Source: Polydrusus tereticollis
Taxonomy: Eukaryota > Arthropoda > Insecta > Coleoptera > Curculionidae
NCBI GenBank assembly: GCA_963920685.1
Contig: OY987336.1
Coordinates: 21,650,876 to 21,714,875, forward strand
DNA: 64,000 nt
Direction of reading: 5' to 3'
Part shown: piece by piece, positions 54,086 through 63,950 of the stretch
How the letters are laid out: each line of letters begins with the position of its first letter
Position numbering within the stretch: the stretch's first letter is position 1
The notes under the pieces: model-generated
Told to the model about the DNA's origin: nothing
The model's input: the letters and a program-made list of their open reading frames with translations, nothing else
Database searches by the model: none
Program-made: the position numbers and the translations under genes

Positions 54086-54525
54086 TTACCCCCGATAATA
54101 CGCTACTACAACTAGACTTTGGGTGAGATTTTTTAGCAATAATTTGCTATAACAGGACTTAATAGGTTTTAGGGTGGGATTTGTTGAAAAGGATTTAATA
54201 TAACCGAACTTACTGGGTTTTTGACTTGGATATTTGGCAGTGATTTACTGTAACTGCACTTACTAGGTTTTTATTTGGCCAAGCACAGTCGTTTTATAAA
54301 ACTAGTAACTACAAAAACATGCATATCTTGGGTTCTGTTAGAAATATTGAAAATCGATTATAATAGTTTTATAGAGCTGTAATTTTTATTAAAGTGTGCA
54401 AGATTTCATTTAATTATCTATTTAATTAAAAGTACTGCAACGAAAATAATTGTATAAAACTTAAAACTGCTTTATTCAAAAATAGGCTTTGTCGAGTTAC
54501 TAGGTTCTTCGACTGCACGGCCAGT
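54086..54525 (+). promoter_or_regulatory. Element X right subterminal region and terminal inverted repeat
   Basis: Further motif copies in the inverse orientation: AACTTACTGGGTT (54211), CACTTACTAGGTT (54260) and GAGTTACTAGGTT (54494, within the terminal repeat); one direct ACTAGTAACTAC (54300). The terminal repeat occupies about 54490-54525 and is followed by the CCACC duplication. Confidence 0.7.
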
Positions 54526-56752
54526 CCACCCCGAGCGCTACGGTAGGAAATTTATTGCGGATGGCGGGTAGTTTAAATAACTCGTTTTCAAATTACTGGT
54601 TTACTATTTAAACAATATTTGAGATTTTTAAAGACGTTTTACCACTTTTTGAGTTAATTCACTCTAAAATACCATGTATGCACTAAATTTCAGAATTTAA
54701 TGAATGTATGTATTTTATATCAAATTATACCAAAAAGTCAATAAATGTCATTAAAAACCAATTATTGTTGTTATTTATGAATGCCGATGTAAATAACAAA
54801 CAAAGCTTATGAAGAAAAATTCAAAATTTATTTAAACTTTACCATAAAACATACTTAATGTGAACAAATTCTGACAAAAATTGGTATCGAAACAATAGAA
54901 ATACTTTATAGGTACAAATAAAAAATGTTCTGTAAAAAGTAAACCAAAAATGTAACTAATAACAGCGACGTGATTAAAATGGTTCCAAGTGTTTAATGAA
55001 CCAGGGTTTGCTCGAGGCAAATAGGTGAATTCTTGACATTTGGACGTTGTCCCAAAAAAATGTTTGCTTCATATCAAACACAGGTCTTCTAGTTACTCTA
55101 CAGACTATTAATACAAAATAGAAATTAGCTGTTTATGTTTTGCACACTTTCTTAGTTCAAGTAAATTCAGTAAGTTACTTCAGTTTTGACCCATTTACAT
55201 AAGAATCTTGCTTCCTCCCTTGCTTTTCTCTTGAACTTAGCTCAGTCAATTGGTAAAGATGTAAGCAGTTATAGCCTCTGGTATAAGGAAAATAATAAAA
55301 ACGAATGAAAAATTATTGTGACATGAGTTAACCAGTGCCAAAAGTACTGGCACTAAATATATTTTCCTTCTTCCAGTAAATAACTCTTTATTACAGAAAA
55401 TAAATTTAAAAAAATTGACATAAAAAAAACATAACGGTCCAGGTACCTACTTGAAAGTGTCTATCCAGGTGAAAATTTCTTGGTCAGGTGTAAAATCTCG
55501 TAGCCAGATGCAAGATGTCTTAGCCAGGTGTAGGTCAAATGTGGCAGCCAGAGTTAAATTGTCACAGTATTTGGGCTTGATAAGGTGTCTATGCAACAGA
55601 AAAAAATGTTAATGATTAGTACCAAAATGACTAACAGACTGAACAAAACATAATTTTTTAATTAAGTACTGAGAAACTGAAAGCAGTGAAAAAAAATTCG
55701 ATAAAATATAAAGTGGAATGTGTACATGTGTCAAAAGTAGAATGGATACATTTAGAGGACCAAACAGAATGTTTTAGACTGCCAGTAAAAAAAATTGAAC
55801 TACCATAGTTCTACAGAGAATCTGGAAGTGATCCTAAAACATCAAGTGGTAAAAGCTCAGGGACAGTTTGAGAACAGCATTCCAATTAAGCCTTTCTCAA
55901 AGTGAGTTTTTAAATTGACAATCATTGAAATGATTTTCACAAATCCTGAAGTTATTGCACTCGATGTCAGGATTAATATTACATCATATAACATCATCTG
56001 ATAAGTTACATTTTTCTTTTTTTTTTGTTAGAGTAGGTATATGGTGTAATTCTATTAAAAGTTGTTTTTGTTACAATTATTGTATAAAAACCGTTTTATT
56101 TTACTCAACATTCCCCTATGGAAAAAATAATATGATACCAGTTAGATACCGAAAATGTAGTTCTGGCGACTGAAAGTCTATAAAAAATTTTGAAAGATTT
56201 TAGGTGGAACTAGATAGTAACAATTATAATAAAAATGTTTAAATCTAAATAATGATAATTTTCCTATTAGAGATAGAAAGGTTAAAGGTAACTTAACAGT
56301 AACAATGATAATAAATATTGCTTGCTTGCTTGTAATTAGTAATTTTTCTATTATGAGTGATAAAAAGTATTAGGGTTCTCTAGTAAATAATCATTTTAAT
56401 TCAATTTGTTTACCATGCAAAATAGTATTATCAATAAGTTAGTGTTATATTAGATCCCTATTCTTTAAGAAAAGATAATAATAAATAAAAAACCCTATAT
56501 TTTGGTGTAAATTTATGATTTTAAATTAATTTTTAATTCCACCCTCATTGCTCGAACAAATTAGTTCTGCTCTTAATAATTTTGAACAACTATTTTCTGG
56601 TAAGTACTTTATATTTTTTGTAAAAATAATGTATTACACAATTTGGTTTCTTTCCTTCTTTCTTAATAATTTATAACAAAATATAGAAGTTTTTATTTAG
56701 TATTATTTTTCTTTTCTAGAACTTACTTACTTACTTCCTGACCTAACGACAA
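54526..56752. other. No gene seen
   Basis: AT-rich. 55465-55560 has four to five degenerate AGCCAGGTG/GTCAGGTGTAA units. 55334-55354 has a short AGTGCCA...TGGCACT hairpin. No coding signal. Confidence 0.5.
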
Positions 56753-57213
56753 CAATATGTCTACCACTAGTATAACCACCACTACTGCTCAAGGAGTTGC
56801 TGCTGCTGTTCAAGGAGTGGCTACGGCTGCTGCTGCTGCTGTTCAAGGAGTTGCAGTCAAATCAAGTTCAAGTAGAACTAGTAATCAGGAAGTAAGTAAA
56901 TTGAAAAAATAAGAAATATATGATGATGATTTTATTTTAAATTTTAGTTTTTAGATGTCGTAGTTGGGGATGTAGTTATAAAACTAGAAAAAGTTTGTAG
57001 AATTATTAAAACAATAGAAGAATATCAAAAATGGGAAAATGTATAAAAAAAACTATTTGTATTGTAAAAAAAAGTATTCAGACTAGAGCTAATTGTGTAA
57101 AAAAATTTTCAAGTGTGGAGGCAAAACTAGCACTTCTAAAACATTATCAATGTATTATAAAAAATTGTAAAAAACAAAAATTTTTAAATCGAAAGAAAAT
57201 AAAATATTTGTAA
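56753..57213 (+). pseudogene. Possible N-terminal exons of a DNA-polymerase-associated protein
   Basis: ATG at 56753 opens an Ala/Gln/Val-rich stretch (AQGVAAAVQGVATAAAAAVQG, partly GCT-repeat coded) that reaches a donor GTAAGT at 56892. An acceptor TTTTTAG at 56954 gives a continuing frame (NVVVGDVVIKLEKVCRIIKT) to a stop at 57046. An overlapping frame (57031-57213) is Lys/Cys-rich. I do not recognise these parts. They are included because they lie just upstream of a recognisable gene piece. Confidence 0.3.
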
Positions 57214-57275
57214 ATAATCTAGTGTGACAGGATGTGGAATCTTGCTTTAACGGTAGAACTAAAACTGGTGTTGTG

Positions 57276-57640
57276 ACCAATTTTACTTTTAAGGATCCAA
57301 AAATATTTTTTGAAAAAGCGTTTAGAAGTTTTTCCATAAAAATTAAGAAAGAATTAAAACAATCTTTACTGAAAGTTAATGCTATTTTTTCAGAAAACAC
57401 CAATTTTACTATTAAGGATCCAAAAATATTTTTTGAAAAAGCGTTCAGAAGTTTTTGCATAAAAATTAAGAAAGAATTAAAACAATCTTTACTGAAAGTT
57501 AATGCTATTTTTTCAGAAAACACCAATTTTACTATTAAGGATCCAAAAATATTTTTTTAAAAAGCGTTCAGAAGTTTTTGCATAAAAATTAAGAAAGAAT
57601 TAAAACAATCTCAAAGTTAATGCTATTTTTTCAGCAAACT
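57276..57640 (+). repeat. 123-bp in-frame tandem triplication of coding sequence
   Basis: Units start ACCAATTTTACT at 57276, 57399 and 57522, encoding KDPKIFFEKAFRSF and IKKELKQSLLKVNAIFSEN each time (41 codons). The third copy has a stop (FF-TAA-KAF) and lost about 6 bp. In relatives I recall a single copy of this segment (SAF...R...LKVN...), followed directly by the next feature. Confidence 0.85.
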
Positions 57641-57642
57641 TT

Positions 57643-58128
57643 GTGAAACCACAGAATGCCCAAACAGACATTAAAACATTTTCTACAAAAAACGAAATAA
57701 TTGATAATAGTACTAACCTTAAATTATGGTATAAAAAAAATATTAAAAACATACTTTTAACAAAATTGGAAGAATTTCAGGAAAGGGACTCTGGGTGGGC
57801 TCTTTATCAAATAATTCACTTAAAAATCAATATTAATAAATATAATCCAATAAGTGTTGGTTTGTCAACTTATGTTGATATGTCTGCTTTCATAAAACGT
57901 ACTAAGGCAGTTATTAATATCAAAAACAATGATAAATATTGCTTTTTATGGTCAATAGTATGCGCATTATATCCTGCACCGCCAAATAAAAATTCTAGTA
58001 GCACCAGCTCATATCCACCTTTAAAACAAATCAAAGAATTAAATTATGAAGGCATTAATTTCCCAATAAGTCTGAAAGACATATCAAAATTTGAAAAAAT
58101 GAACCACACTTCTATTACATTAGGATGA
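57643..58128 (+). pseudogene. Fragment of a Maverick-like/DNA polymerase B-associated protein N-region
   Basis: Reads FSTKNEIIDNSTNLKLWY, EFQERDSGWALYQIIHLKIN, KYNPISVGLSTYVDM, AVINIKNNDKYCFLWSIVCALYP and GINFPISLKDISKFEKMN. This is the pattern of a family of arthropod and cnidarian proteins that precede or join a type-B DNA polymerase in large virus-like transposons (from memory). The D..CFLW block looks like a cysteine-protease-type active site; that is a guess. The frame stops at 58126-58128. No polymerase domain follows in the window, so this is a fragment. The preceding triplicated segment belongs to the same protein. Confidence 0.65.
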
Positions 58129-58786
58129 CCTCAATGAAATTGTTGATAGATTACGTCTACTAATAGCATCACAAAGTGCGGGTAATACTAGTCATACTAA
58201 CGAAATTACGTGAAGCGTGAAAAATTTAATAAATTATGTTTTTAGTAATAATACAACAAAAATAGTTGTCTGTAAATTATAATAGAAATTTAATAACCTT
58301 TTTCGTTAAACATTATATTTTAGGAAAGGATCAGAGTTACATATTGTAGTAGAAAACCATACCATAATGTTAAAAATGATAAGTGTTACTTATGTTATCA
58401 AGGAATAACTGCACCATTCAATGGAATATGGTTATCAAAAAAATGCATCCTATACCCAGCAAATGTAATCGGAACAAATATTCATGTCTTAAGAAATATA
58501 TTAAAAATGGATACCATGATTAAAATTGTTTAGTCTGAATAAATTAATTACATTCAAATAAAAAAATACTTATTGGTGATATTTTCAATATATATTCACT
58601 TAATATTGCACAATAAATATTATTATATTATATTATATAACATTGTTTTATTTTAATTTATGCAACATTCCTATTCCCATTCCCTATGACTACTACTTTA
58701 GATGTAAGAACTTAAAAAATAGTAAATTATATCATTGTTGTTGATTTTTAATTGATTCAGGCATATAAATAATATATTTTTAACAG
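58129..58786. other. Mostly unassigned; one short ORF
   Basis: 58324-58533 encodes RVTYCSRKPYHNVKNDKCYL and GIWLSKKCILYPANVIGTN, Cys-containing, unrecognised. Otherwise AT-rich. Confidence 0.35.
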
Positions 58787-59093
58787 CATAATTGGAAACA
58801 ATTTCTTATCAGAGCATAGTGTAATAATTATTAATTTAAATCACTTTGAACTTAAATTAAACTCTTTATCATTTCCAATTAAAATATTTAAAAATAATGT
58901 TGATAAAAAGTACATGCAATATGATGTTGACAGTAATTACTTGTTACAACCGAGATCTGAAACGGTTATTAAAATTGAATTTATAAATAATAAAAGCGGA
59001 AGGATATGTTGTGTTAATGACAATAATTTATATTTCCGAAAAAAAGGTATAATCCTCGAGCCGTGGGGTCAAACCAAAAACCTTTGCATCTAA
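58787..59093 (+). pseudogene. Retroelement protease C-terminal fragment
   Basis: An open frame directly after an acceptor-like TTTTTAACAG reads IIGNNFLSEHSVIIINLNHF, YLLQPRSETVIKIEF and KKGIILEP, ending at TAA 59091-59093. The IIGNNFL.EH block and the following SETVI segment resemble the C-terminal flap and linker of LTR-element aspartic proteases. The catalytic Asp block is missing. Low-divergence coding appearance but no neighbours of the same element. Confidence 0.45.
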
Positions 59094-59112
59094 CCAATTG
59101 TTCTATCAAGGA
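59053..59112 (-). tRNA. tRNA-like pseudogene lacking most of the anticodon arm
   Basis: The minus strand starts TCCTTGATAGAACAATTGG and ends GGTTTGACCCCACGGCTCGAGGA. The first and last seven bases pair (one G-U), an A-box-like TAGAACAATTGGTTAGATGC and a B-box-like GGTTTGACCCC are present, but only ~12 bases separate D and T arms. Total 60 nt. Probably a tRNA relic or the head of a tRNA-derived SINE. It overlaps the end of the protease-like frame, so chance is possible. Confidence 0.35.
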
Positions 59113-59149
59113 TGTAAGTACTCAACAACAACAACATGTTGGAGATCAA

Positions 59150-60339
59150 ATTGCTTTCATACTCCTACACCTCTTTGCAAAATATGAACTTGATAGTATG
59201 TACAGTTTTCAAGAAAATCGCAAAAATAATATTTTTAAATTATTTTCTCTCGACCCAAGGTAGTGCAAGAGGATGTCACTGGTTTAAAAAATTGCTTCTA
59301 TATTCCTACACCTCTTTGCAAAATATGAACTTGATAGTATGTACAGTTTTCAAGAAAATCGCAAAAATAATATTTTTAAATTATTTTCTCTTGACCCAAG
59401 GTAGTGCAAGAGGATGTCACTGGTTTAAAAAATTGCTTCTATATTCCTACACCTCTTTGCAAAATATGAACTTGATAGTATGTACAGTTTTCAAGAAAAT
59501 CGCAAAAATAATATTTTTAAATTATTTTCTCTCGACCCAAGGTAGTGCAAGAGGATGTCACTGGTTTAAAAAATTGCTTCCATATTCCTACACCTCTTTG
59601 CAAAATATGAACTTGATAGTATGTACAGTTTTCAAGAAAATCGCAAAAATAATATTTTTAAATTATTTTCTCTCGACCCAAGGCAGTGCAAGAGGATGTC
59701 ACTGGTTTAAAAAATTGCTTCCATATTCCTACACCTCTTTGCAAAATATGAACTTGATAGTATGTACAGTTTTCAAGAAAATCGCAAAAATAATATTTTT
59801 AAATTATTTTCTCTCGACCCAAGGTAGTGCAAGAGGATGTCACTGGTTTAAAAAATTGCTTCCATATTCCTACACCTCTTTGCAAAATATGAACTTGATA
59901 GTATGTACAGTTTTCAAGAAAATCGCAAAAATAATATTTTTAAATTATTTTCTCTCGACCCAAGGTAGTGCAAGAGGATGTCACTGGTTTAAAAAATTGC
60001 TTCCATATTCCTACACCTCTTTGCAACATATGAACTTGATAGTATGTACAGTTTTCAAGAAAATCGCAAAAATAATATTTTTAAATTATTTTCTCTCGAC
60101 CCAAGGTAGTGCAAGAGGATGTCACTAGTTTAAAAAATTGCTTCCATATTCCTACACCTCTTTGCAAAATATGAACTTGATAGTATGTACAGTTTTCAAG
60201 AAAATCGCAAAAATAATATTTTTAAATTATTTTCTCTCGACCCAAGGTAGTGCAAGAGGATGTCACTGGTTTAAAAAATTGCTTCCATATTCCTACACCT
60301 CTTTGCAAAATATGAACTTGATAGTATGTACAGTTTTCA
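59150..60339 (+). repeat. 141-bp satellite, array A (~8.4 copies)
   Basis: Exact 141-bp period, e.g. CCTCTTTGC at 59170, 59311 and 59452. Units are 97-99% alike by eye. Because 141 is 3 x 47, one frame stays open over 330 codons with the repeated peptide MNLIVCTVFKKIAKIIFLNY. I treat that as a by-product, not a gene. Confidence 0.95.
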
Positions 60340-60638
60340 AAAGTTTCAAATTTCTAGACCACATATGGTTTTAGACCACATTTTTTTAAAGTTCTGTGAA
60401 CTGTTCCATAGCTTACTCTCCAGAGCCCTGGACCATACCTTACTTCTCGTACCGCTTGCGGAATAGAACTCTTCGGATTTATAGTAAAATATTGAACAAT
60501 AGCTCGATCCCTTATATTCCGTCTTTTCATCTTTCTTGGCTTATCTTTCAATGTCTTAAGATGGCTATTTCAGTTTTTTTATAAAAGTACAGGAAAAGTC
60601 AAAAAATCGCCTTGTCCAGTCTTGGTTGGATAACCCTC
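60340..60638 (-). mobile_element. Tc1/mariner-like HTH element, truncated copy
   Basis: Matches part of 61209-62398 in reverse: codons for KPRKMKRRNIRDRAIVQYF to the stop, then a direct joint to the terminal 80 bp (CTTAAGATGGCTATTTC...GGATAACCCT). The other terminal repeat is absent. Its outer end is followed by TACATACAG, exactly as in the longer copy. Confidence 0.85.
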
Positions 60639-60640
60639 TA

Positions 60641-61208
60641 CATACAGTTTTCAAGAAAATCGCAAAAATAATATTTTTAAATTATTTTCTCTTGACCCAA
60701 GGTAGTGCAAGAGGACGTCACTGGTTTAAAAAATTGCTTCTATATTCCTACACCTCTTTGCAAAATATGAACTTGATAGTATGTACAGTTTTCAAGAAAA
60801 TCGCAAAAATAATATTTTTAAATTATTTTCTCTTGACTCAAGGTAGTGCAAGAGGATGTCACTGGTTTAAAAAATTGCTTCTATATTCCTACACCTCTTT
60901 GCAAAATATGAACTTGATAGTATGTACAGTTTTCAAGAAAATCGCAAAAATAATATTTTTAAATTATTTTCTCTTGACCCAAGGTAGTGCAAGAGGATGT
61001 CACTGGTTTAAAAAATTGCTTCTATATTCCTACACCTCTTTGCAAAATATGAACTTGATAGTATGTACAGTTTTCAAGAAAATCGCAAAAATAATATTTT
61101 TAAATTATTTTCTCTCGACCCAAGGTAGTGCAAGAGGATGTCACTGGTTTAAAAAATTGCTTCCATATTCCTACACCTCTTTGCAAAATATGAACTTGAT
61201 AGTATGTA
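60641..61208 (+). repeat. 141-bp satellite, array B (~4 copies)
   Basis: Same unit as array A, mostly with the CTTGACCC/CTTGACTC variants shared with array C. It ends at a TA where the next transposon starts. Confidence 0.95.
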
Positions 61209-62398
61209 CAGGGTTATCCAACCAAGACTAGACAAGGCGATTTTTTGACTTTTCCTGTACTTTTATAAAAAAACTAAAATAGCCATCTTAAGTCATTTTC
61301 TCCCGCGAATTCGAATATCTTCAGCAAAAAACAATTGAACATCAAACAAAAGTACTAGGGGTCACTTTGATATTTTTTTAAATGGGATGCCGTATTTTTA
61401 ATGAGCTTATCCGATTTCTCATATAAATTTTGATCTAAAATGTTGGATTTTTAATTCAAAAACGCCTTTTTTCTTCAGTTTTAAATTCGGAAAATGTTCG
61501 TCTACCGTAAGATTAATACCTGATAGATGGATACCCGTTTCACCTGTTCACCCTTTAACCTGCTTTAAAGCGTCCGTCAGTTAGACAAAATAATCAAGTT
61601 TCAAATTTCTATATATTTTTCACGAATTAATTACAAATAATGAAATATTCTTTAGAAGAACGGCTAAATGTAATAAAATTATATTACAAAAGTGGAGAGA
61701 ATGCTCGACAAACACAAAGAACATTTTTTGAGAGTTTCCAGAGACACATTTCAGTGGATACAATTCTCAGAATTAAGACCCTATTTGAAGAAAGTAAGAC
61801 ATTGAAAGATAAGCCAAGAAAGATGAAAAGACGGAATATAAGGGATCGAGCTATTGTTCAATATTTTACTATAAATCCGAAGAGTTCTATTCCGCAAGCG
61901 GTACGAGAAGTAAGGTATGGTCCAGGGCTCTGGAGAGTAAGCTATGGAACAGTTCACAGAACTTTAAAAAAATGTGGTCTAAAACCATATGTGGTCTAGA
62001 AATTTGAAACTTGATTATTTTGTCTAACTGACGGACGCTTCAAGCAGGTTAAAGGGTGAACAGGTGAAACGGGTATCCATCTATCAGGTATTAATCTTAC
62101 GGTAGACGAACATTTTCCGAATTTAAAACTGAAGAAAAAAGGCGTTTTTGAATTAAAAATCCAACATTTTAGATCAAAATTTATATGAGAAATCGGATAA
62201 GCTCATTAAAAATACGGCATCCCATTTAAAAAAATATCAAAGTGACCCCTAGTACTTTTGTTTGATGTTCAATTGTTTTTTGCTGAAGATATTCGAATTC
62301 GCGGGAGAAAATGACTTAAGATGGCTATTTCAGTTTTTTTATAAAAGTACAGGAAAAGTCAAAAAATCGCCTTGTCCAGTCTTGGTTGGATAACCCTG
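61209..62398 (+). mobile_element. Tc1/mariner-like element with ~400-bp inverted repeats, encoding only a DNA-binding domain
   Basis: Ends CAGGGTTATCCAACCAAGAC and inverse, TA on both sides (61207-61208 and 62399-62400). Near-identical inverted repeats span 61209-61610 and 61997-62398. Between them is one short ORF. Total 1190 bp. The transposase catalytic region is missing. Confidence 0.93.
61640..61999 (+). CDS. Helix-turn-helix protein, truncated Tc1/mariner-like transposase (119 aa)
   Basis: ATG at 61640. Residues ~1-50 form the first HTH (YSLEERLNVIKLYYKSGENA..TQRTFF); residues ~60-119 have basic KDKPRKMKRRN and a second HTH (SSIPQAVREV ... SYGTVHRTLKKCGLKPYVV). This equals the paired DNA-binding region of DUF4817-type transposases. 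The stop TAG (61997-61999) lies at the inner edge of the right inverted repeat, just where the catalytic domain should begin. The ORF is intact and uninterrupted. It could bind the terminal repeats without cutting, as truncated P or mariner proteins can, acting as a repressor; this is inference. Confidence 0.75.
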   Translation: MKYSLEERLNVIKLYYKSGENARQTQRTFFESFQRHISVDTILRIKTLFEESKTLKDKPRKMKRRNIRDRAIVQYFTINPKSSIPQAVREVRYGPGLWRVSYGTVHRTLKKCGLKPYVV

Positions 62399-62400
62399 TA

Positions 62401-63525
62401 CATACAGTTTTCAAGAAAATCGCAAAAATAATATTTTTAAATTATTTTCTCTTGACCCAAGGTAGTGCAAGAGGACGTCACTGGTTTAAAAAATTGCTTC
62501 TATATTCCTACACCTCTTTGCAAAATATGAACTTGATACTATGTACAGTTTTCAAGAAAATCGCAAAAATAATATTTTTAAATTATTTTCTCTTGACTCA
62601 AGGTAGTGCAAGAGGATGTCACTGGTTTAAAAAATTGCTTCTATATTCCTACACCTCTTTGCAAAATATGAACTTGATAGTATGTACAGTTTTCAAGAAA
62701 ATCGCAAAAATAATATTTTTAAATTATTTTCTCTTGACCCAAGGTAGTGCAAGAGGATGTCACTGGTTTAAAAAATTGCTTCTATATTCCTACACCTCTT
62801 TGCAAAATATGAACTTGATAGTATGTACAGTTTTCAAGAAAATCGCAAAAATAATATTTTTAAATTATTTTCTCTTGACCCAAGGTAGTGCAAGAGGACG
62901 TCACTGGTTTAAAAAATTGCTTCTATATTCCTACACCTCTTTGCAAAATATGAACTTGATAGTATGTACAGTTTTCAAGAAAATCGCAAAAATAATATTT
63001 TTAAATTATTTTCTCTTGACTCAAGGTAGTGCAAGAGGATGTCACTGGTTTAAAAAATTGCTTCCATATTCCTACACCTCTTTGCAACATATGAACTTGA
63101 TAGTATGTACAGTTTTCAAGAAAATCGCAAAAATAATATTTTTAAATTATTTTCTCTTGACCCAAGGTAGTGCAAGAGGACGTCACTGGTTTAAAAAATT
63201 GCTTCTATATTCCTACACCTCTTTGCAAAATATGAACTTGATAGTATGTACAGTTTTCAAGAAAATCGCAAAAATAATATTTTTAAATTATTTTCTCTTG
63301 ACTCAAGGTAGTGCAAGAGGATGTCACTGGTTTAAAAAATTGCTTCCATATTCCTACACCTCTTTGCAACATATGAACTTGATAGTATGTACAGTTTTCA
63401 AGAAAATCGCAAAAATAATATTTTTAAATTATTTTCTCTTGACCCAAGGTAGTGCAAGAGGACGTCACTGGTTTAAAAAATTGCTTCTATATTCCTACAC
63501 CTCTTTGCAAAATATGAACTTGATA
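62401..63525 (+). repeat. 141-bp satellite, array C (8 copies, dimeric at its end)
   Basis: Eight units. The last four alternate between GACTCAAGG/GATGTC/TTCCAT/CAACATATG and GACCCAAGG/GACGTC/TTCTAT/CAAAATATG types, a 282-bp higher-order repeat. The open frame through it (388 codons) is a period effect. The array stops at 63525, 22 bp before a TATA box. Confidence 0.95.
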
Positions 63526-63547
63526 GTGTTCTGGTATTGGATTTTAC

Positions 63548-63610
63548 TATAAATAGCCGACAAGTTCGTATGCTATTCAGTCATTCACGGGGGTTCAAAC
63601 AGATAAGATC
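63548..63610 (+). promoter_or_regulatory. Core promoter with TATA box, initiator and DPE in register
   Basis: TATAAATAG at 63548 (-31), initiator TTCAGTC with A at 63579 (+1), and AGATC at 63606-63610 (+28 to +32), matching the insect DPE consensus RGWYV. All three spacings are canonical. Transcription would run rightward out of the satellite array. Confidence 0.75.
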
Positions 63611-63950
63611 AAATTAGCTGCAGTCATCATATGACGTCATAACTCGAGATGATGAGTTATTTTCACAAGAATTAATTTTGTAATACGCATTTTAACGGAA
63701 AGTTCCTAAAGCATAATCTGGGACTTTCTTGGGAGTTGTCAAAATAATAGTCGGACCAATAAAAGTTTTGTTAAAGTTACGAAGTCGTTTAATTTTGTGT
63801 TTTTAAGTTGAATAAATACTTAGGCATAAAAAGTGTTATTAGTTGAACATTATATAGAGTCAGAATAAGACTTATATAATATACAGAGTTAGGAGAAAAG
63901 TTTTGACATATTTTTATTACGTTTTAACAAGGCTGTTGTGATTTAGACAC
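63611..63950 (+). other. Leader region downstream of the promoter
   Basis: Non-coding. Contains CATATGACGTCATAACTCG (CRE-like TGACGTCA), CAATAAAAG (63758) and GAATAAATAC, which could be R/U5 polyadenylation signals if this is an LTR. Confidence 0.4.

Larger units (their letters stand above)
43431..54525 (+). mobile_element. Element X: large DNA transposon with 5-bp duplication, hosting three LINE insertions
   Basis: The left end ACTGCCGTGCAATCGAAG (43431 onward) and the inverse of the right end ACTGGCCGTGCAGTCGAAG match through AACCTAGTAACTCGAC, about 37 bp with one indel and one mismatch. CCACC is present directly outside both ends (43426-43430 and 54526-54530). Between them is a spliced gene for a DDE/RNase-H-like protein (49100-53396). 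Three LINE copies interrupt it: LINE B (about 43.5-48.56 kb), LINE A inside LINE B, and a minus-strand LINE A relative (50551-52544). Without them X would be about 4 kb. The family assignment of the protein is from memory of motifs, and the superfamily is undetermined. Confidence 0.7.

Noticed and set aside
55460..55560. AGCCAGGTG-type tandem repeat
   Set aside because: Units too degenerate and irregular to call a defined repeat.
59136..63552. Long ORFs of 330, 201 and 388 codons as repetitive proteins
   Set aside because: They exist only because the 141-bp satellite period is a multiple of three; the peptide shows no domain and frames start in array units.
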